DNA of 64,000 bases, taken from positions 124,001 through 188,000 of the forward strand of contig NZ_VORT01000003.1 in NCBI RefSeq assembly GCF_007997155.1. The letters are read 5' to 3'. Shown piece after piece: positions 10,459 through 19,949 of this stretch (positions are counted from its first letter, which is position 1; each line of letters opens with the position of its first letter). The translations under genes and the position numbers were made by a program. The notes below the pieces were generated by a model. It saw only the letters and a program-made list of their open reading frames with translations, was not told where the DNA came from and ran no database searches. The stretch comes from Aequorivita antarctica. GTDB lineage: Bacteria; Bacteroidota; Bacteroidia; Flavobacteriales; Flavobacteriaceae.

Positions 10459-11934
10459 ATGAAGAAAATATTACTTCTCCCTATTTTATTTCTTTTTAAT
10501 TTAAACATTTCCGCTCAAAATTGGAATCAAATAGGGCAAGATATAAATGGCGAATCGGCAGATAATTGGAGCGGCTTTAGGGTAAGCTTAGATGCCACAG
10601 GAAATACTGTCGCTGTTGGCGCTCCCATAAACGATGGGATAAATGGCGAGAATTCGGGCCAAGTGCGGGTGTTCTCAAAAAATGGCAACTCGTGGATCCA
10701 AAAAGGGACTGATATAGACGGAGAAGCAAGCCAAGATGTTAGCGGTTGGGCAGTAAGCATTAGCGCAGACGGAAATATCGTCTCCATAGGCGCAACTAAC
10801 AATGATGGCAATGGCAACAACGCAGGACAGGTTCGTCTATTTCAGTTTAACAATACCGATTGGGTACAGTTGGGTGCCGACATAGATGGGGAGGCAGAAG
10901 AGGACCGAAGCGGAACTTCTGTTACTATCAGTAACGATGGAACGTTAGTAGCCATAGGATCTGTCTTTAATCAAGGTGTAAACGGCGCACAATCGGGTCA
11001 CGTTCGTGTATATATGTATAATGGTTCTGATTGGACTCAAAAAGGAAATGATATAGACGGAGAAGCATCTATGGATCTTAGCGGAGGCAGTATAAGCATC
11101 ACGGGTGATGGCAATATAGTGGCCATTGGCGCAACTGGAAATGATGGAGGGGGTGACTCTTCAGGACACGCCCGTGTATATTCCTGGAATGGAACTGCGT
11201 GGGTACAACTTGGTAATGATATAGATGGGGAAACTGAAGGAGATCGCTTGGGCACTTCCGTAAGTTTAAGCGACAATGGAAATTTCCTTGCTGTGAGTGC
11301 ACCAGATTACAATACGGGTGCTGTGTATGTTTATAATTTTAATGGAGCCAATTGGGTACAGGTTGGACAAACGCTTTTAGGTGAAAATGCTTTGGACGGA
11401 TATGGAAATTGGATTAATTTAAACGCCGACGGCATGTTTCTTGCGGTAGCTGCCCCATTATATGATTCCGATAGAGGTCTCGTAAAAATTTACCACTTCG
11501 ATGGAACTTCGTGGCTTCAATATGGAATAGATCTATTGGGTGAAGCGGAAAATGAAGCCAGTGGCTTCAGTGTTCAGTTGAGCAACGACGGCCAGCGCGT
11601 TGCCATAGGAGCCCCTTTTAATGAAGAAAACGGGTTTGATGCTGGACAATGCAGGATATATGAGTTTGGAACACTCGGGGTTGAGGATAATTTTCTGAAT
11701 CGAATTAGACTATATCCAAACCCTTCTAACGGTACTTTCACAATAGACCTAGAAAAGGAATATACCGATGTAACCGTAAAGATTTACAATATGCTGGGGC
11801 AAATTATTTCTTCGGAAAAATACGCTTTGGCAAAAACAATTGAGAAAGAAATCACAAACGCAGCTGGGGTTTATTTTGTGAAAGTAAGTACAGCTAAAGA
11901 AGGATCAAACACTTTAAGGATTATAAAACAATGA
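10459..11934 (+). CDS. Secreted repeat protein with T9SS type A sorting domain
   Basis: Exported protein of 491 residues. Signal peptide MKKILLLPILFLFNLNISAQ is followed by about seven repeats of ~60 residues containing G-x-DIDGE and V-A-I-G-A-x-N-D-G motifs, resembling integrin-alpha/FG-GAP beta-propeller blades. The C-terminal ~75 residues (IRLYPNPSNGTFTIDL to LRIIKQ) form a T9SS type A sorting domain, so surface display or secretion through the type IX system is expected. It is followed by a clear terminator at 11970-11998, making it probably a single-gene unit. Confidence 0.85.
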   Translation: MKKILLLPILFLFNLNISAQNWNQIGQDINGESADNWSGFRVSLDATGNTVAVGAPINDGINGENSGQVRVFSKNGNSWIQKGTDIDGEASQDVSGWAVSISADGNIVSIGATNNDGNGNNAGQVRLFQFNNTDWVQLGADIDGEAEEDRSGTSVTISNDGTLVAIGSVFNQGVNGAQSGHVRVYMYNGSDWTQKGNDIDGEASMDLSGGSISITGDGNIVAIGATGNDGGGDSSGHARVYSWNGTAWVQLGNDIDGETEGDRLGTSVSLSDNGNFLAVSAPDYNTGAVYVYNFNGANWVQVGQTLLGENALDGYGNWINLNADGMFLAVAAPLYDSDRGLVKIYHFDGTSWLQYGIDLLGEAENEASGFSVQLSNDGQRVAIGAPFNEENGFDAGQCRIYEFGTLGVEDNFLNRIRLYPNPSNGTFTIDLEKEYTDVTVKIYNMLGQIISSEKYALAKTIEKEITNAAGVYFVKVSTAKEGSNTLRIIKQ

Positions 11935-11969
11935 TTATTCAATAGCTTGTGAGGTTGAACAACAACCGG

Positions 11970-11998
11970 AATGCCCCTCTAACAAGGGGCATTTTTTA
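11970..11998 (+). terminator. Rho-independent terminator after the T9SS repeat protein
   Basis: AATGCCCCT (11970-11978) pairs perfectly with AGGGGCATT (11985-11993) around a 6-nt loop, followed by a T run. It lies 36 bp after the stop at 11934. Confidence 0.85.
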
Positions 11999-12123
11999 TT
12001 AGAGAAAACCAAAAACAAATTGAATTTCCCTCTTCGTTATTGGCTCATAGCTACTCGCTAAGAAAGTGATGACATTCCCACACCAATTTCGATGTAACAT
12101 TATAATCCTTAAAAAACCAAATT

Positions 12124-13713
12124 ATGAAAATTTCATTTACCTTATTCGCATTACTATTAGGTGTCTGTAATGCCTTTTCACAAGATCCCGCCATTATGTG
12201 GCAAAAAACCATCGGTGGTAGCGAGGGCGATTTTTCAACTGCTTTTGAAGCTACTTCAGATGGAGGCTTCATCATTGGTGGCTATTCCAACAGCAACATT
12301 TCTGGAGAAAAAACTGAAAATAGCAACGGCGGCACCGATATCTGGATTGTCAAAATTGATGCCTCAGGAAACATTATGTGGCAAAACACCATTGGCGGAA
12401 GCGGAAACGATTCGCTCCTTTCCATTAAACAAACTTCGGATGGCGGTTACATCGTAGGTGCAGGGTCTGACTCAAACATTTCTGGCGACAAGTCTGAAAA
12501 CTCTCGTGGAGGACTCGATTACTGGATTTTAAAACTGAATAGTTCTGGCACTATCGTCTGGCAAAAAACCTATGGTGGAGCCCAACCAGAATTTGACACC
12601 TACGTTGTTGAAACCAACGATGGCGGTTACTTTGTAGGCGGATATTCCGATAGCGACATTAGTGGAGACAAAACCGACCCTACCAACGGACAACGTGATT
12701 ATTGGGCTTTAAAGCTCGATAGCACTGGAGCTATTGTTTGGCAGAACAGCATTGGTGGCAGTTTGGTGGACCGTCCACAGGCAGCCTTTCAAACAAACGA
12801 TGGAGGCTACATAATTGGGGGATTTTCCACTTCAGGTGTTTCAGGTGATAAAACCGAAACCAACCGAGGCGTAACTGACAACTGGATAGTAAAACTTGAC
12901 GGCAGCGGAAACGTACAATGGGACAAAACTTATGGTGGCAACGATAGCGACGTGCTGCGCAATATGGTAAAAACAGCAGACGGAGGTTATATCGTGGGCG
13001 GCTATTCAAAATCCAATATTTCTGGAGACAAAACCGAAAATTCTCAAGGCGATTATGATTACTGGATATTAAAACTGAACACCAGTGGAAACTTAGTTTG
13101 GCAAAACACTATTGGTGGCAGTGGCATAGACTATGTTCGCGATTTAAAACAACTTGCAGACGGCACCTATATGATAGCCGGTTACAGCAACAGTAACATT
13201 TCTGGCGACAAAACCGAAAACAGCAACGGTGGCTACGATTATTGGTTGGTAAGACTAAATTCCTCTGGAAGCATCCTTTCCCAAAATTCCATTGGCGGCG
13301 CTGCCGATGAAAGCGGTACATACATCCTACCAACAGTTGACGGCAATTTTGCAATGTTCTGTTCCTCAAACTCCAATATTTCGGGAGATAAAAGCGAAAA
13401 CAGTAGAGGTCTGGATGATTACTGGGTTTTTAAAACAACGCCTAGCATTCTTGGCGTTTCAAGAAATACTTTTGGTCCAGCTATCAGCGCCTACCCAAAC
13501 CCAACGAATGGCAGATTTACAATAAATCTAGGTGAAAGCTTTTCAGAAACCAATGTTACCATTGTCAATATGCTTGGCCAAGTTGTTTCATCAAAAAATT
13601 ACAAAAACACCCAAATGCTGGATTTAGAAATCAACGGCGCGTCCGGAATCTATCTGGCAACCGTAAAAACCGCGGAAGGAAAACAAGCAACTCTTAAAAT
13701 AACCAAAAAGTAA
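12124..13713 (+). CDS. Secreted tandem-repeat protein with T9SS type A sorting domain
   Basis: Exported protein of 529 residues with an N-terminal signal (MKISFTLFALLLGVCNAFSQ). Seven tandem repeats of ~59-60 residues follow; each unit has W-Q-N/K-T-I-G-G-S, a DGGY-I-V-G-G-Y motif, the block S-N-I-S-G-D-K-T-E-N-S and D-Y-W-I-x-K-L. The repeats probably build a beta-propeller or solenoid. The final ~80 residues (ISAYPNPTNGRFTINL to TLKITKK) are a T9SS type A sorting domain. The upstream neighbour is the same class of cargo but is separated from it by a terminator. Confidence 0.86.
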   Translation: MKISFTLFALLLGVCNAFSQDPAIMWQKTIGGSEGDFSTAFEATSDGGFIIGGYSNSNISGEKTENSNGGTDIWIVKIDASGNIMWQNTIGGSGNDSLLSIKQTSDGGYIVGAGSDSNISGDKSENSRGGLDYWILKLNSSGTIVWQKTYGGAQPEFDTYVVETNDGGYFVGGYSDSDISGDKTDPTNGQRDYWALKLDSTGAIVWQNSIGGSLVDRPQAAFQTNDGGYIIGGFSTSGVSGDKTETNRGVTDNWIVKLDGSGNVQWDKTYGGNDSDVLRNMVKTADGGYIVGGYSKSNISGDKTENSQGDYDYWILKLNTSGNLVWQNTIGGSGIDYVRDLKQLADGTYMIAGYSNSNISGDKTENSNGGYDYWLVRLNSSGSILSQNSIGGAADESGTYILPTVDGNFAMFCSSNSNISGDKSENSRGLDDYWVFKTTPSILGVSRNTFGPAISAYPNPTNGRFTINLGESFSETNVTIVNMLGQVVSSKNYKNTQMLDLEINGASGIYLATVKTAEGKQATLKITKK

Positions 13714-13742
13714 CTTTTTTCATTTTTAATAGTTAATTTGGT

Positions 13743-13769
13743 GGAGGCTCTTAAAAGGGGCCTCTTTCA
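13743..13769 (+). terminator. Possible terminator after the T9SS tandem-repeat gene
   Basis: GAGGC (13744-13748) and GCCTC (13760-13764) form a short stem with an 11-nt loop, followed by TTTCATTTT. It is weak but correctly placed ~30 bp after the stop. Confidence 0.5.
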
Positions 13770-13930
13770 TTTTGAGCACAGCAAAGAAACCCTCATATCT
13801 CATAAATCTTTCTTCTCTATTCTCTTTTCCTTATTCTTTATTCTTAAACCAGTCTGGCATCAAAAAGCATAAAATTTCCTATCTTTCACAAAAGTTTAAA
13901 ACATAAAATCAATTCTTTAAAAAATATACT

Positions 13931-14323
13931 ATGAAAAATCTTATCGTTCTCTTCGCCTTTGTTCTTTTTGCAGCAACCGCACAAAGCCAATCGCTAACAC
14001 AAAAAGACGTTACCGGCACTTGGCTTGTAGTAAATGTTGAAAATAGCAACAGCAACCCAAAAATGGCAGCGGCAATGACCAATGCCGTGATTAACCTTTA
14101 TGCCGACAATAGTTTTGAGATAAAGGAGAAACAACAAAACGGTACTGCTTATACATACAACACCACTTCAAATAAAAATGCAACGTGGAGCTTCAACGCT
14201 AGCACCCAAACCATCAACACTACCCGCACAAAAATGACACTTAAAATTTCCAAAAGCGGCGACAAAACCTTTTTCACCGACAGTGAAAGCGGGTTGAAGT
14301 TTGAGGTGAATAAGCCAATTTAA
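13931..14323 (+). CDS. Small secreted lipocalin-like protein
   Basis: Product of 130 residues with a signal peptide (MKNLIVLFAFVLFAATAQSQ). The mature part begins LTQKDVTGTWLVVNVE, the GxW start typical of bacterial lipocalin-like families, and continues with alternating polar/hydrophobic strands expected of a small beta-barrel. The ligand is unknown. It stands alone, with 200 bp of AT-rich leader upstream, and is followed by two small cytosolic-type genes on the same strand. Confidence 0.65.
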   Translation: MKNLIVLFAFVLFAATAQSQSLTQKDVTGTWLVVNVENSNSNPKMAAAMTNAVINLYADNSFEIKEKQQNGTAYTYNTTSNKNATWSFNASTQTINTTRTKMTLKISKSGDKTFFTDSESGLKFEVNKPI

Positions 14324-14354
14324 AAGTGAAATATAAAACATTCACTTTAAGGTG

Positions 14355-14843
14355 ATGAATGAAATCAATACAGAAATGTACCGCAAATGCGGCCTAAACA
14401 TTTCAAACTTCATAACCGAACCCGAAAGCAAAGAATACAACGCTTGTCAATTTCAAATTGATGGGCGTCTTGTTATAAGCAGAATCGCAAAAACAACCCC
14501 TAAAAAAATAGGCCAATTCGTTACCTTCTGGAACCGAAATACAAAGGGAATCACCCAACCCTATTCTGAAATAGACAACTTCCACTTTTACGTTATCAAC
14601 GTACAGAAAGAAAACCATGTTGGGCAATTCGTCTTCCCAAAATCAATTTTAATAGCCAAAGGGATAGTTTCCACCGAAAAGAAAGACGGCAAAAGAGGGT
14701 TTCGGGTTTACCCTATTTGGGATGCACCCACCAGCAAACAAGCCCAAAAAACCCAACAATGGCAACTTGATTATTTTTATGAGATTAATAGTAAGACCGA
14801 CTTAGAAAAAGTTGCCGAGCTGTACCACTCACATTATAACTAA
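14355..14843 (+). CDS. MepB family protein
   Basis: Cytosolic-type protein of 162 residues resembling the MepB family (named after mepB in the Staphylococcus aureus mepRAB locus, biochemical role unsettled). Recognisable blocks include YNACQF, KKIGQFVTFW, FYVINV, GQFVFPKSIL and KRGFRVYPIWD. I chose ATG at 14355; a GTG directly in front (14352) is in frame and would add one Met. It is followed 33 bp downstream by a DUF2071 gene on the same strand. Confidence 0.75.
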   Translation: MNEINTEMYRKCGLNISNFITEPESKEYNACQFQIDGRLVISRIAKTTPKKIGQFVTFWNRNTKGITQPYSEIDNFHFYVINVQKENHVGQFVFPKSILIAKGIVSTEKKDGKRGFRVYPIWDAPTSKQAQKTQQWQLDYFYEINSKTDLEKVAELYHSHYN

Positions 14844-14875
14844 AACAGTATTATACCACTATAAACCAACCCTAA

Positions 14876-15598
14876 ATGAGTTTCTTAAAAGCCGAATGGA
14901 GAAAACTAGCCATTGCAAATTATGTAATTAATCCTGTAACCCTCTCCAACTATCTTCCCGCTGGAACCGAACTCGATTTATGGGAAGGCAAATGCTATGT
15001 CAGTTTAGTCGGGTTTATGTTTCTCAACACAAAATTAATAGGAATAAAAATTCCGTTCCACGTTAATTTTGAGGAAGTCAATCTACGGTTTTATGTAAAA
15101 AGATTTGAAAACGGCACCTGGAAACGCGGCGTAGTTTTTATCAAGGAAATAGTTCCAAAACCAGCATTGACCCTAGTTGCAAATACAATCTATAAAGAGA
15201 ATTATGAAACATTGCCAATGCTTCACAAATGGGAAGAAAATGATTCGGATAGAATTGTAGCCTATCAATGGAAAAAAAATAAACAATGGCAATCATTTAA
15301 AATAATTTCAGATATTGAACTCTCAGAAATTCCAGAAAATAGCGAAACGGAGTTCATTACGGAACATTATTGGGGCTATGCAAAAGTGAACGAAAAAATA
15401 ACTAATGAATACGAAGTAACCCACTCAAAATGGCGGCAATACAAAGTAAAAAGCTCAGAAATAAAAGTTGATTTTGGAGTTGTGTACGGCAATGATTTTG
15501 ACTTTTTAAATAACCTAAAACCCGAATCGGTTATGCTTACAGAAGGTTCAGAAATAACTGTTGAAAACAAAAGAACAATAAAAATAGAATCCCATTAA
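14876..15598 (+). CDS. DUF2071 (YqjF-like) protein
   Basis: Cytosolic-type protein of 240 residues matching the DUF2071/YqjF family: MSFLKAEWRKLAIANY at the start, YLPAGTELDLW, CYVSLVGFMF and the FEEVNLRFYV block. Function is unknown; Bacillus YqjF relatives are of the same fold. Its stop overlaps the next gene's start by one base (TAATG at 15596-15600), so the two are probably translationally coupled. Confidence 0.8.
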   Translation: MSFLKAEWRKLAIANYVINPVTLSNYLPAGTELDLWEGKCYVSLVGFMFLNTKLIGIKIPFHVNFEEVNLRFYVKRFENGTWKRGVVFIKEIVPKPALTLVANTIYKENYETLPMLHKWEENDSDRIVAYQWKKNKQWQSFKIISDIELSEIPENSETEFITEHYWGYAKVNEKITNEYEVTHSKWRQYKVKSSEIKVDFGVVYGNDFDFLNNLKPESVMLTEGSEITVENKRTIKIESH

Positions 15599-15990
15599 TG
15601 AAACCCCTCAAAAAAATCCTATTCCTGTATATACTCCTCCAGTCTTTTTTCTGCATAAACGCACAAGAAAAAGACTGTGCGTTTTTTAAAACAGGTAATT
15701 TCAAATACGTGCTCGAAGATCAACCCGAAATCATAATTCGCACAGACTCTACACAGGTTGAACTAAACCCAATTGATAAAATTGAAATTTACTCCACGGT
15801 GGAATGGATTTCAGACTGCGAATATGTTTTAACCTACAAAAGAATAGAAAACTACCCTGAAGACGTAAGCCACATAATAGGCAAAAAAATATATTGCGAA
15901 ATACTTGAGACAAACGGCAACTGGATGAAAGTACACGCCAAGGGCGTTTATGTAGACGCCCCAGTAGAGTTTATCAAGCTAAAAGATTAA
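15598..15990 (+). CDS. Small exported protein of unknown function
   Basis: Product of 130 residues with a signal peptide (MKPLKKILFLYILLQSFFCINAQ) and a compact mature domain of about 107 residues. A Cys pair in the mature part (Cys26 and the Cys in SDCEYV) could form a disulfide in the periplasm; a third Cys lies in KKIYCEI. The start overlaps the DUF2071 stop (TAATG). I do not recognise the family. Confidence 0.65.
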   Translation: MKPLKKILFLYILLQSFFCINAQEKDCAFFKTGNFKYVLEDQPEIIIRTDSTQVELNPIDKIEIYSTVEWISDCEYVLTYKRIENYPEDVSHIIGKKIYCEILETNGNWMKVHAKGVYVDAPVEFIKLKD

Positions 15991-16649
15991 CAAAAGAAAT
16001 CTTCAATCACCGAAGCTTCAGCGTAGGAGGAATAACCAACAACTAACGACCGACACCCCCATTACAAAAAAACCGTAACATACTATAAATCAAAGGTTTT
16101 GCACATAAAAGTAGTAAATCAAATGTATTATGAGTCCAGTACTTAAAGTAGGTCACCACAAAAATGTAGCAAACTTTAGCGCAGCGGTTACAATCCCAAA
16201 AATAGAAACCCATAACCAACTCCCCAGAATCTAAAGCCCCTAATGCGTTTCTCATTTAGGATGAGGCGGCTTTTTTTTAATGGTTTTGTCAAAATCAAAA
16301 TATAAATTGAAAAAATAGACCCAATTACGGAAAACCGTAAAGAACATTCAATTTAATAGAAGAAGTTTGAAGAAGGGTAAAACCAACTAGTATTAAAAAA
16401 CAAAACAACTAACCTAAAACAACCAAAATCATGAACAAACATCTCCTTCAATCACAACGCACTCATATTTCACCATATAGAACAAATTGAAAAACAAAAA
16501 CGCAATGACGATCAAGCAAGTCAAATGGCTATGCTTGCCGCTGTTAAAGGAAAATAACCGCTATCTACTTCAAAAAAAAGCAAATGAATTTTTTCAATAA
16601 CAAATCAATATATTTTAAGATTATTTTAAGGGTTTACTATATTTGAAAA
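15991..16649. other. Non-coding stretch with a degenerate small reading frame
   Basis: No intact gene seen. ATG at 16431 opens a 19-codon frame that ends at TGA 16488-16490, while the overlapping +1 frame continues from 16480 to TAA at 16555-16557 and reads like real protein (EQIEKQKRNDDQASQMAMLA, then AVKGK). This suggests the remnant of a short gene with a frameshift. TATATTTG at 16638-16645 resembles a flavobacterial -7 box but sits so close to the next ATG that it would give a nearly leaderless transcript. Confidence 0.3.
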
Positions 16650-19600
16650 ATGAAAAAACACATCCTCCTCACAATCTGGCTATTTAGCTTTGTTGCTATT
16701 GGTCAAGAGAAACTAGAAATTATTGACCTCGATGAAATTAATAACTCCATAGCATCAAAATCTCAAGAAAAAGACTACGAGGGCGTTCTTGATGTTTTGG
16801 GAAAGATCAATAAAAACGACTCTACTTACGCAAGTTCCCTGATTAGAAAATCATATTATTTAATGGCTTTGGATAGGTATGAAGATGCCGTTGCCACCTT
16901 AGATGAGGGGCTTGCCATGGGTGTTGGCGATCTAAAGAGTTCATTTTATCAAAACAAAGGGGTTTCATATATCAACCAAAAAAAATATGAGGAAGCCATT
17001 AAAACATTTGACGAAGGTTTAAAAATTTTCCCTGCAAATTATCTTTTGTTGTATAACAAAGCAGTTGCTTTACAAGGGATTGGGCAGCTTAAAGAGACCG
17101 TTAAAATCTTAGAACAAGTTATTGCTTTAAGTCCATTTTACACCAAAGCATACATGCAACTTGGCTCTATTTACTATGAGCAGGAACGTCCCTCACAAGC
17201 TTTAATGGCTTTTAATCTCGCCTTAATGATAGAGCCAGATAAGGAATTTTCATTTGCAAGACTTAAAGCGATAAACACTATGTTAGGTTCAGAAAATGAG
17301 AACCAGCGAACTCCCGGGCTGATTCTTTCTGAAGACGATAAAGCTTTTGATGATATTGATTTAATAATAAGCAACCGGATTGCATTAAATAAGAATTATA
17401 AAATAGACAATGAATTAGATTTTGCTTTAACCAAACAAAATCATGCATTACTAATAAAGCTTGAGGATTTTAAGGGTAAAGGTGGATTTTGGAGCGAAAA
17501 AATGGTTCCTTTTTATAAGTGGATTAACGACACTAAAAATTTTGATGCTTTTAGTTATACCATCGCCTATTCAATAGAAAACAAGGATTATAAAAAGATT
17601 GTAGAGAAACATACTAAGGAGGTTATGGAATTTATAAAGCCAGCAGTTCTTGCTTGGACAACCATTACCAGAACTGACAATAAAGCGCTTTTCAACGATA
17701 AAATAGTTCAATTTCAATATGACAAGACTGCCATTTCCATAAGTGGGATGGGCGCTATGGCGGCTGACGAAAAACAAATTGGAGACTGGATATATTTTAA
17801 TAAAGAGGGAAGAGTAATTGCCGAAGGTAAATATAACGAGAACGGGGAGCGCAATGGCAAATGGATATGGTTCAACGATCAATTAGCACTTAACGAAACG
17901 GCCATTTATAAAAATGGCGAACTAAATGGGGAAAATGTTATCTACTATCCAGACGGACAATTGTCTATTAAGGCCTTTTACAAAGACGGCAAAGTTGATG
18001 GGGAATATCTTTTTTATTACGAGAATGGCGCGTTGAAACAAAAGAAATATTTTAAGGATGGAGAACTTTCAGGTACCTACACCTCCTACTTTATGGTAGG
18101 GGAGGAAATCCCTGAATTTATTACCCCTTACAAACAAAACGAGGTACACGAAAAAGCCAGCGAGTATTTTTCTAATGGAAAATTGTATTCCGAAATTCCT
18201 TTTAAAGATGGAAAAAGAGATGGCATTGAAAAAATATTTTATTTAAATGGCAACGTATCTAATGAGTTCACCCATATAGACGGGCAGCTTCAAGGCCCAA
18301 TTAAAACGTACCATTCAAACGGTAAGGTTTCTGACGTTGGCACTTACAAGGACGATCTTTTACAAGGACCTTACACTACTTACTACCCAGATGGAACATT
18401 AAAAAGTGAAGGTAATTATTTAGATGGTTTACTCGATGGAAGCTATACCTTTTACGATTTTGATAGTAAGAAATATTATAACTACTCCTATAAAAAGGGC
18501 GATATAATTGATTATAGATTTTTTAATAAGAAGGACGAAGTATTAAAAGAAGGAAAAAAGCGGGGAGGCGAATTCTACTACAACGGTTTTGCTGCAAATG
18601 GCAATCTTACAACGGAAGGGCTTTACGATGTGTCTGGTGGTCGAAAAGGAGCATGGAAGTATTATGGGAACGATGGTAATTTAACAGCAAAAGGCACTTA
18701 TGAAAATGACTTAACACAAGGGGTTTATACCGCATATTATCCAAATGGCACGAAAGAATGGTTGGGTAATTATAAAAACGACACGCTTGTGGGCTACTAC
18801 GCCAACTATCATAAAAATGGCAAGATAGATAATCAGGGAGGCTATAAAAATGGGCTACAACAAGGTGAATGGAGGTTTTATTACGTGGACGGAAGTTTAA
18901 AAAGCATCAATTTTTATCATAAAGATGAATTACATGGAGTACAAAAATATTATGGCATTGAAGGCAAACTAACACATATTGCTTTATACGAATACGGCGA
19001 TTTTTTATCTGAAACATTTTATGACAGAAACGAAAAGCAATTTCAGGAAGTAAGCTATAAACCCTCAAAAACAGATACACTGTTGGTCTTTAAACATTAT
19101 AATGGAAAAATATATACTGAAAGTTCTTACATCTACGGAATAAAACACGGAGATTACAAGTCGTATTTCTTTAATGGGAAATTAGAAAACGAAGGCGCAT
19201 ATTTAAACAGCGCTCAAAATGGGGCTTGGACCTGGTATTTTGAAAATGGAAAACCTCGAGTTGAAGCTAATTACGTTATAGGAAATCTTGAAGGCAAGTT
19301 TATTCGGTATTATGAAAATGGACAAATTGAAGATGAAAATTATTATGAATTAGGAAATGCAGTGGGCACATGGAAATCTTATTACGAAGACGGTACGCTA
19401 TATACAAACACTACGTATATTGATGGAGAAGAACAGGGGCGTAAAGAATTTTATAGTCCAAATGGGAAACTACAATTAGTTCGATTCTATGAGCATGGTA
19501 CGCTAATAGGCTATAGCCATAGCGGTAAAGACGGTAAGGAGTTGGCAATGATTCCTATTGAAAATGAAACTGCGAAGATTACTGCGTATTACGACAATGG

Positions 19601-19949
19601 AAAAATTTCGCGAGAGATGGGACTTCAAAACGGACAATATACAGGCGTTTACAAAACCTACTTTTACGGTGGCCAGCTAAAAGATGAGTTTACGCACGAA
19701 AATGGCGAGTATCAAGGTCCAAAAATTTCCTATTATGCAAACGGAAATATGAAGGAACGAAAGGAGTATCTAATAGGGGAACTTCACGGAAAAGCAACAA
19801 AGTATTATGAAGATGGTACGCTAATGGAAGAAACTCATTTTAAAAATGGCATTCAAACCGGAAACGCGGCCAGTTATGATAAAACAGGGAAAAAGACCAA
19901 ATCTGAAGAATATTTTAATGGAAGTATATACACGCAGCAAGTTTTTTAG
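16650..19949 (+). CDS. Exported TPR plus MORN-type (YwqK-like) repeat protein
   Basis: Predicted 1099-residue exported protein. Signal peptide MKKHILLTIWLFSFVAIGQ, then TPR-like repeats at about 50-200, a linker, and from about 380 to the end more than 20 MORN-variant units of ~23 residues with the pattern Y-Y-x-N/D-G-x-L-x-x-x-x-x-Y-K-D-G-x-x-x-G. These are the repeats annotated as toxin-antitoxin YwqK family antitoxin, but the label says little about function; in flavobacteria such proteins are large periplasmic or outer-membrane scaffolds. The gene leads an apparent operon with the two DUF3857 genes; its last 32 bp overlap the next start. Confidence 0.82.
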   Translation: MKKHILLTIWLFSFVAIGQEKLEIIDLDEINNSIASKSQEKDYEGVLDVLGKINKNDSTYASSLIRKSYYLMALDRYEDAVATLDEGLAMGVGDLKSSFYQNKGVSYINQKKYEEAIKTFDEGLKIFPANYLLLYNKAVALQGIGQLKETVKILEQVIALSPFYTKAYMQLGSIYYEQERPSQALMAFNLALMIEPDKEFSFARLKAINTMLGSENENQRTPGLILSEDDKAFDDIDLIISNRIALNKNYKIDNELDFALTKQNHALLIKLEDFKGKGGFWSEKMVPFYKWINDTKNFDAFSYTIAYSIENKDYKKIVEKHTKEVMEFIKPAVLAWTTITRTDNKALFNDKIVQFQYDKTAISISGMGAMAADEKQIGDWIYFNKEGRVIAEGKYNENGERNGKWIWFNDQLALNETAIYKNGELNGENVIYYPDGQLSIKAFYKDGKVDGEYLFYYENGALKQKKYFKDGELSGTYTSYFMVGEEIPEFITPYKQNEVHEKASEYFSNGKLYSEIPFKDGKRDGIEKIFYLNGNVSNEFTHIDGQLQGPIKTYHSNGKVSDVGTYKDDLLQGPYTTYYPDGTLKSEGNYLDGLLDGSYTFYDFDSKKYYNYSYKKGDIIDYRFFNKKDEVLKEGKKRGGEFYYNGFAANGNLTTEGLYDVSGGRKGAWKYYGNDGNLTAKGTYENDLTQGVYTAYYPNGTKEWLGNYKNDTLVGYYANYHKNGKIDNQGGYKNGLQQGEWRFYYVDGSLKSINFYHKDELHGVQKYYGIEGKLTHIALYEYGDFLSETFYDRNEKQFQEVSYKPSKTDTLLVFKHYNGKIYTESSYIYGIKHGDYKSYFFNGKLENEGAYLNSAQNGAWTWYFENGKPRVEANYVIGNLEGKFIRYYENGQIEDENYYELGNAVGTWKSYYEDGTLYTNTTYIDGEEQGRKEFYSPNGKLQLVRFYEHGTLIGYSHSGKDGKELAMIPIENETAKITAYYDNGKISREMGLQNGQYTGVYKTYFYGGQLKDEFTHENGEYQGPKISYYANGNMKERKEYLIGELHGKATKYYEDGTLMEETHFKNGIQTGNAASYDKTGKKTKSEEYFNGSIYTQQVF

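Noticed and set aside
16638-16645. TATATTTG as the promoter of the TPR/MORN gene
   Set aside because: Perfect -7 box match, but no TTG at the right distance and the transcript would begin at the start codon; left as a remark only.
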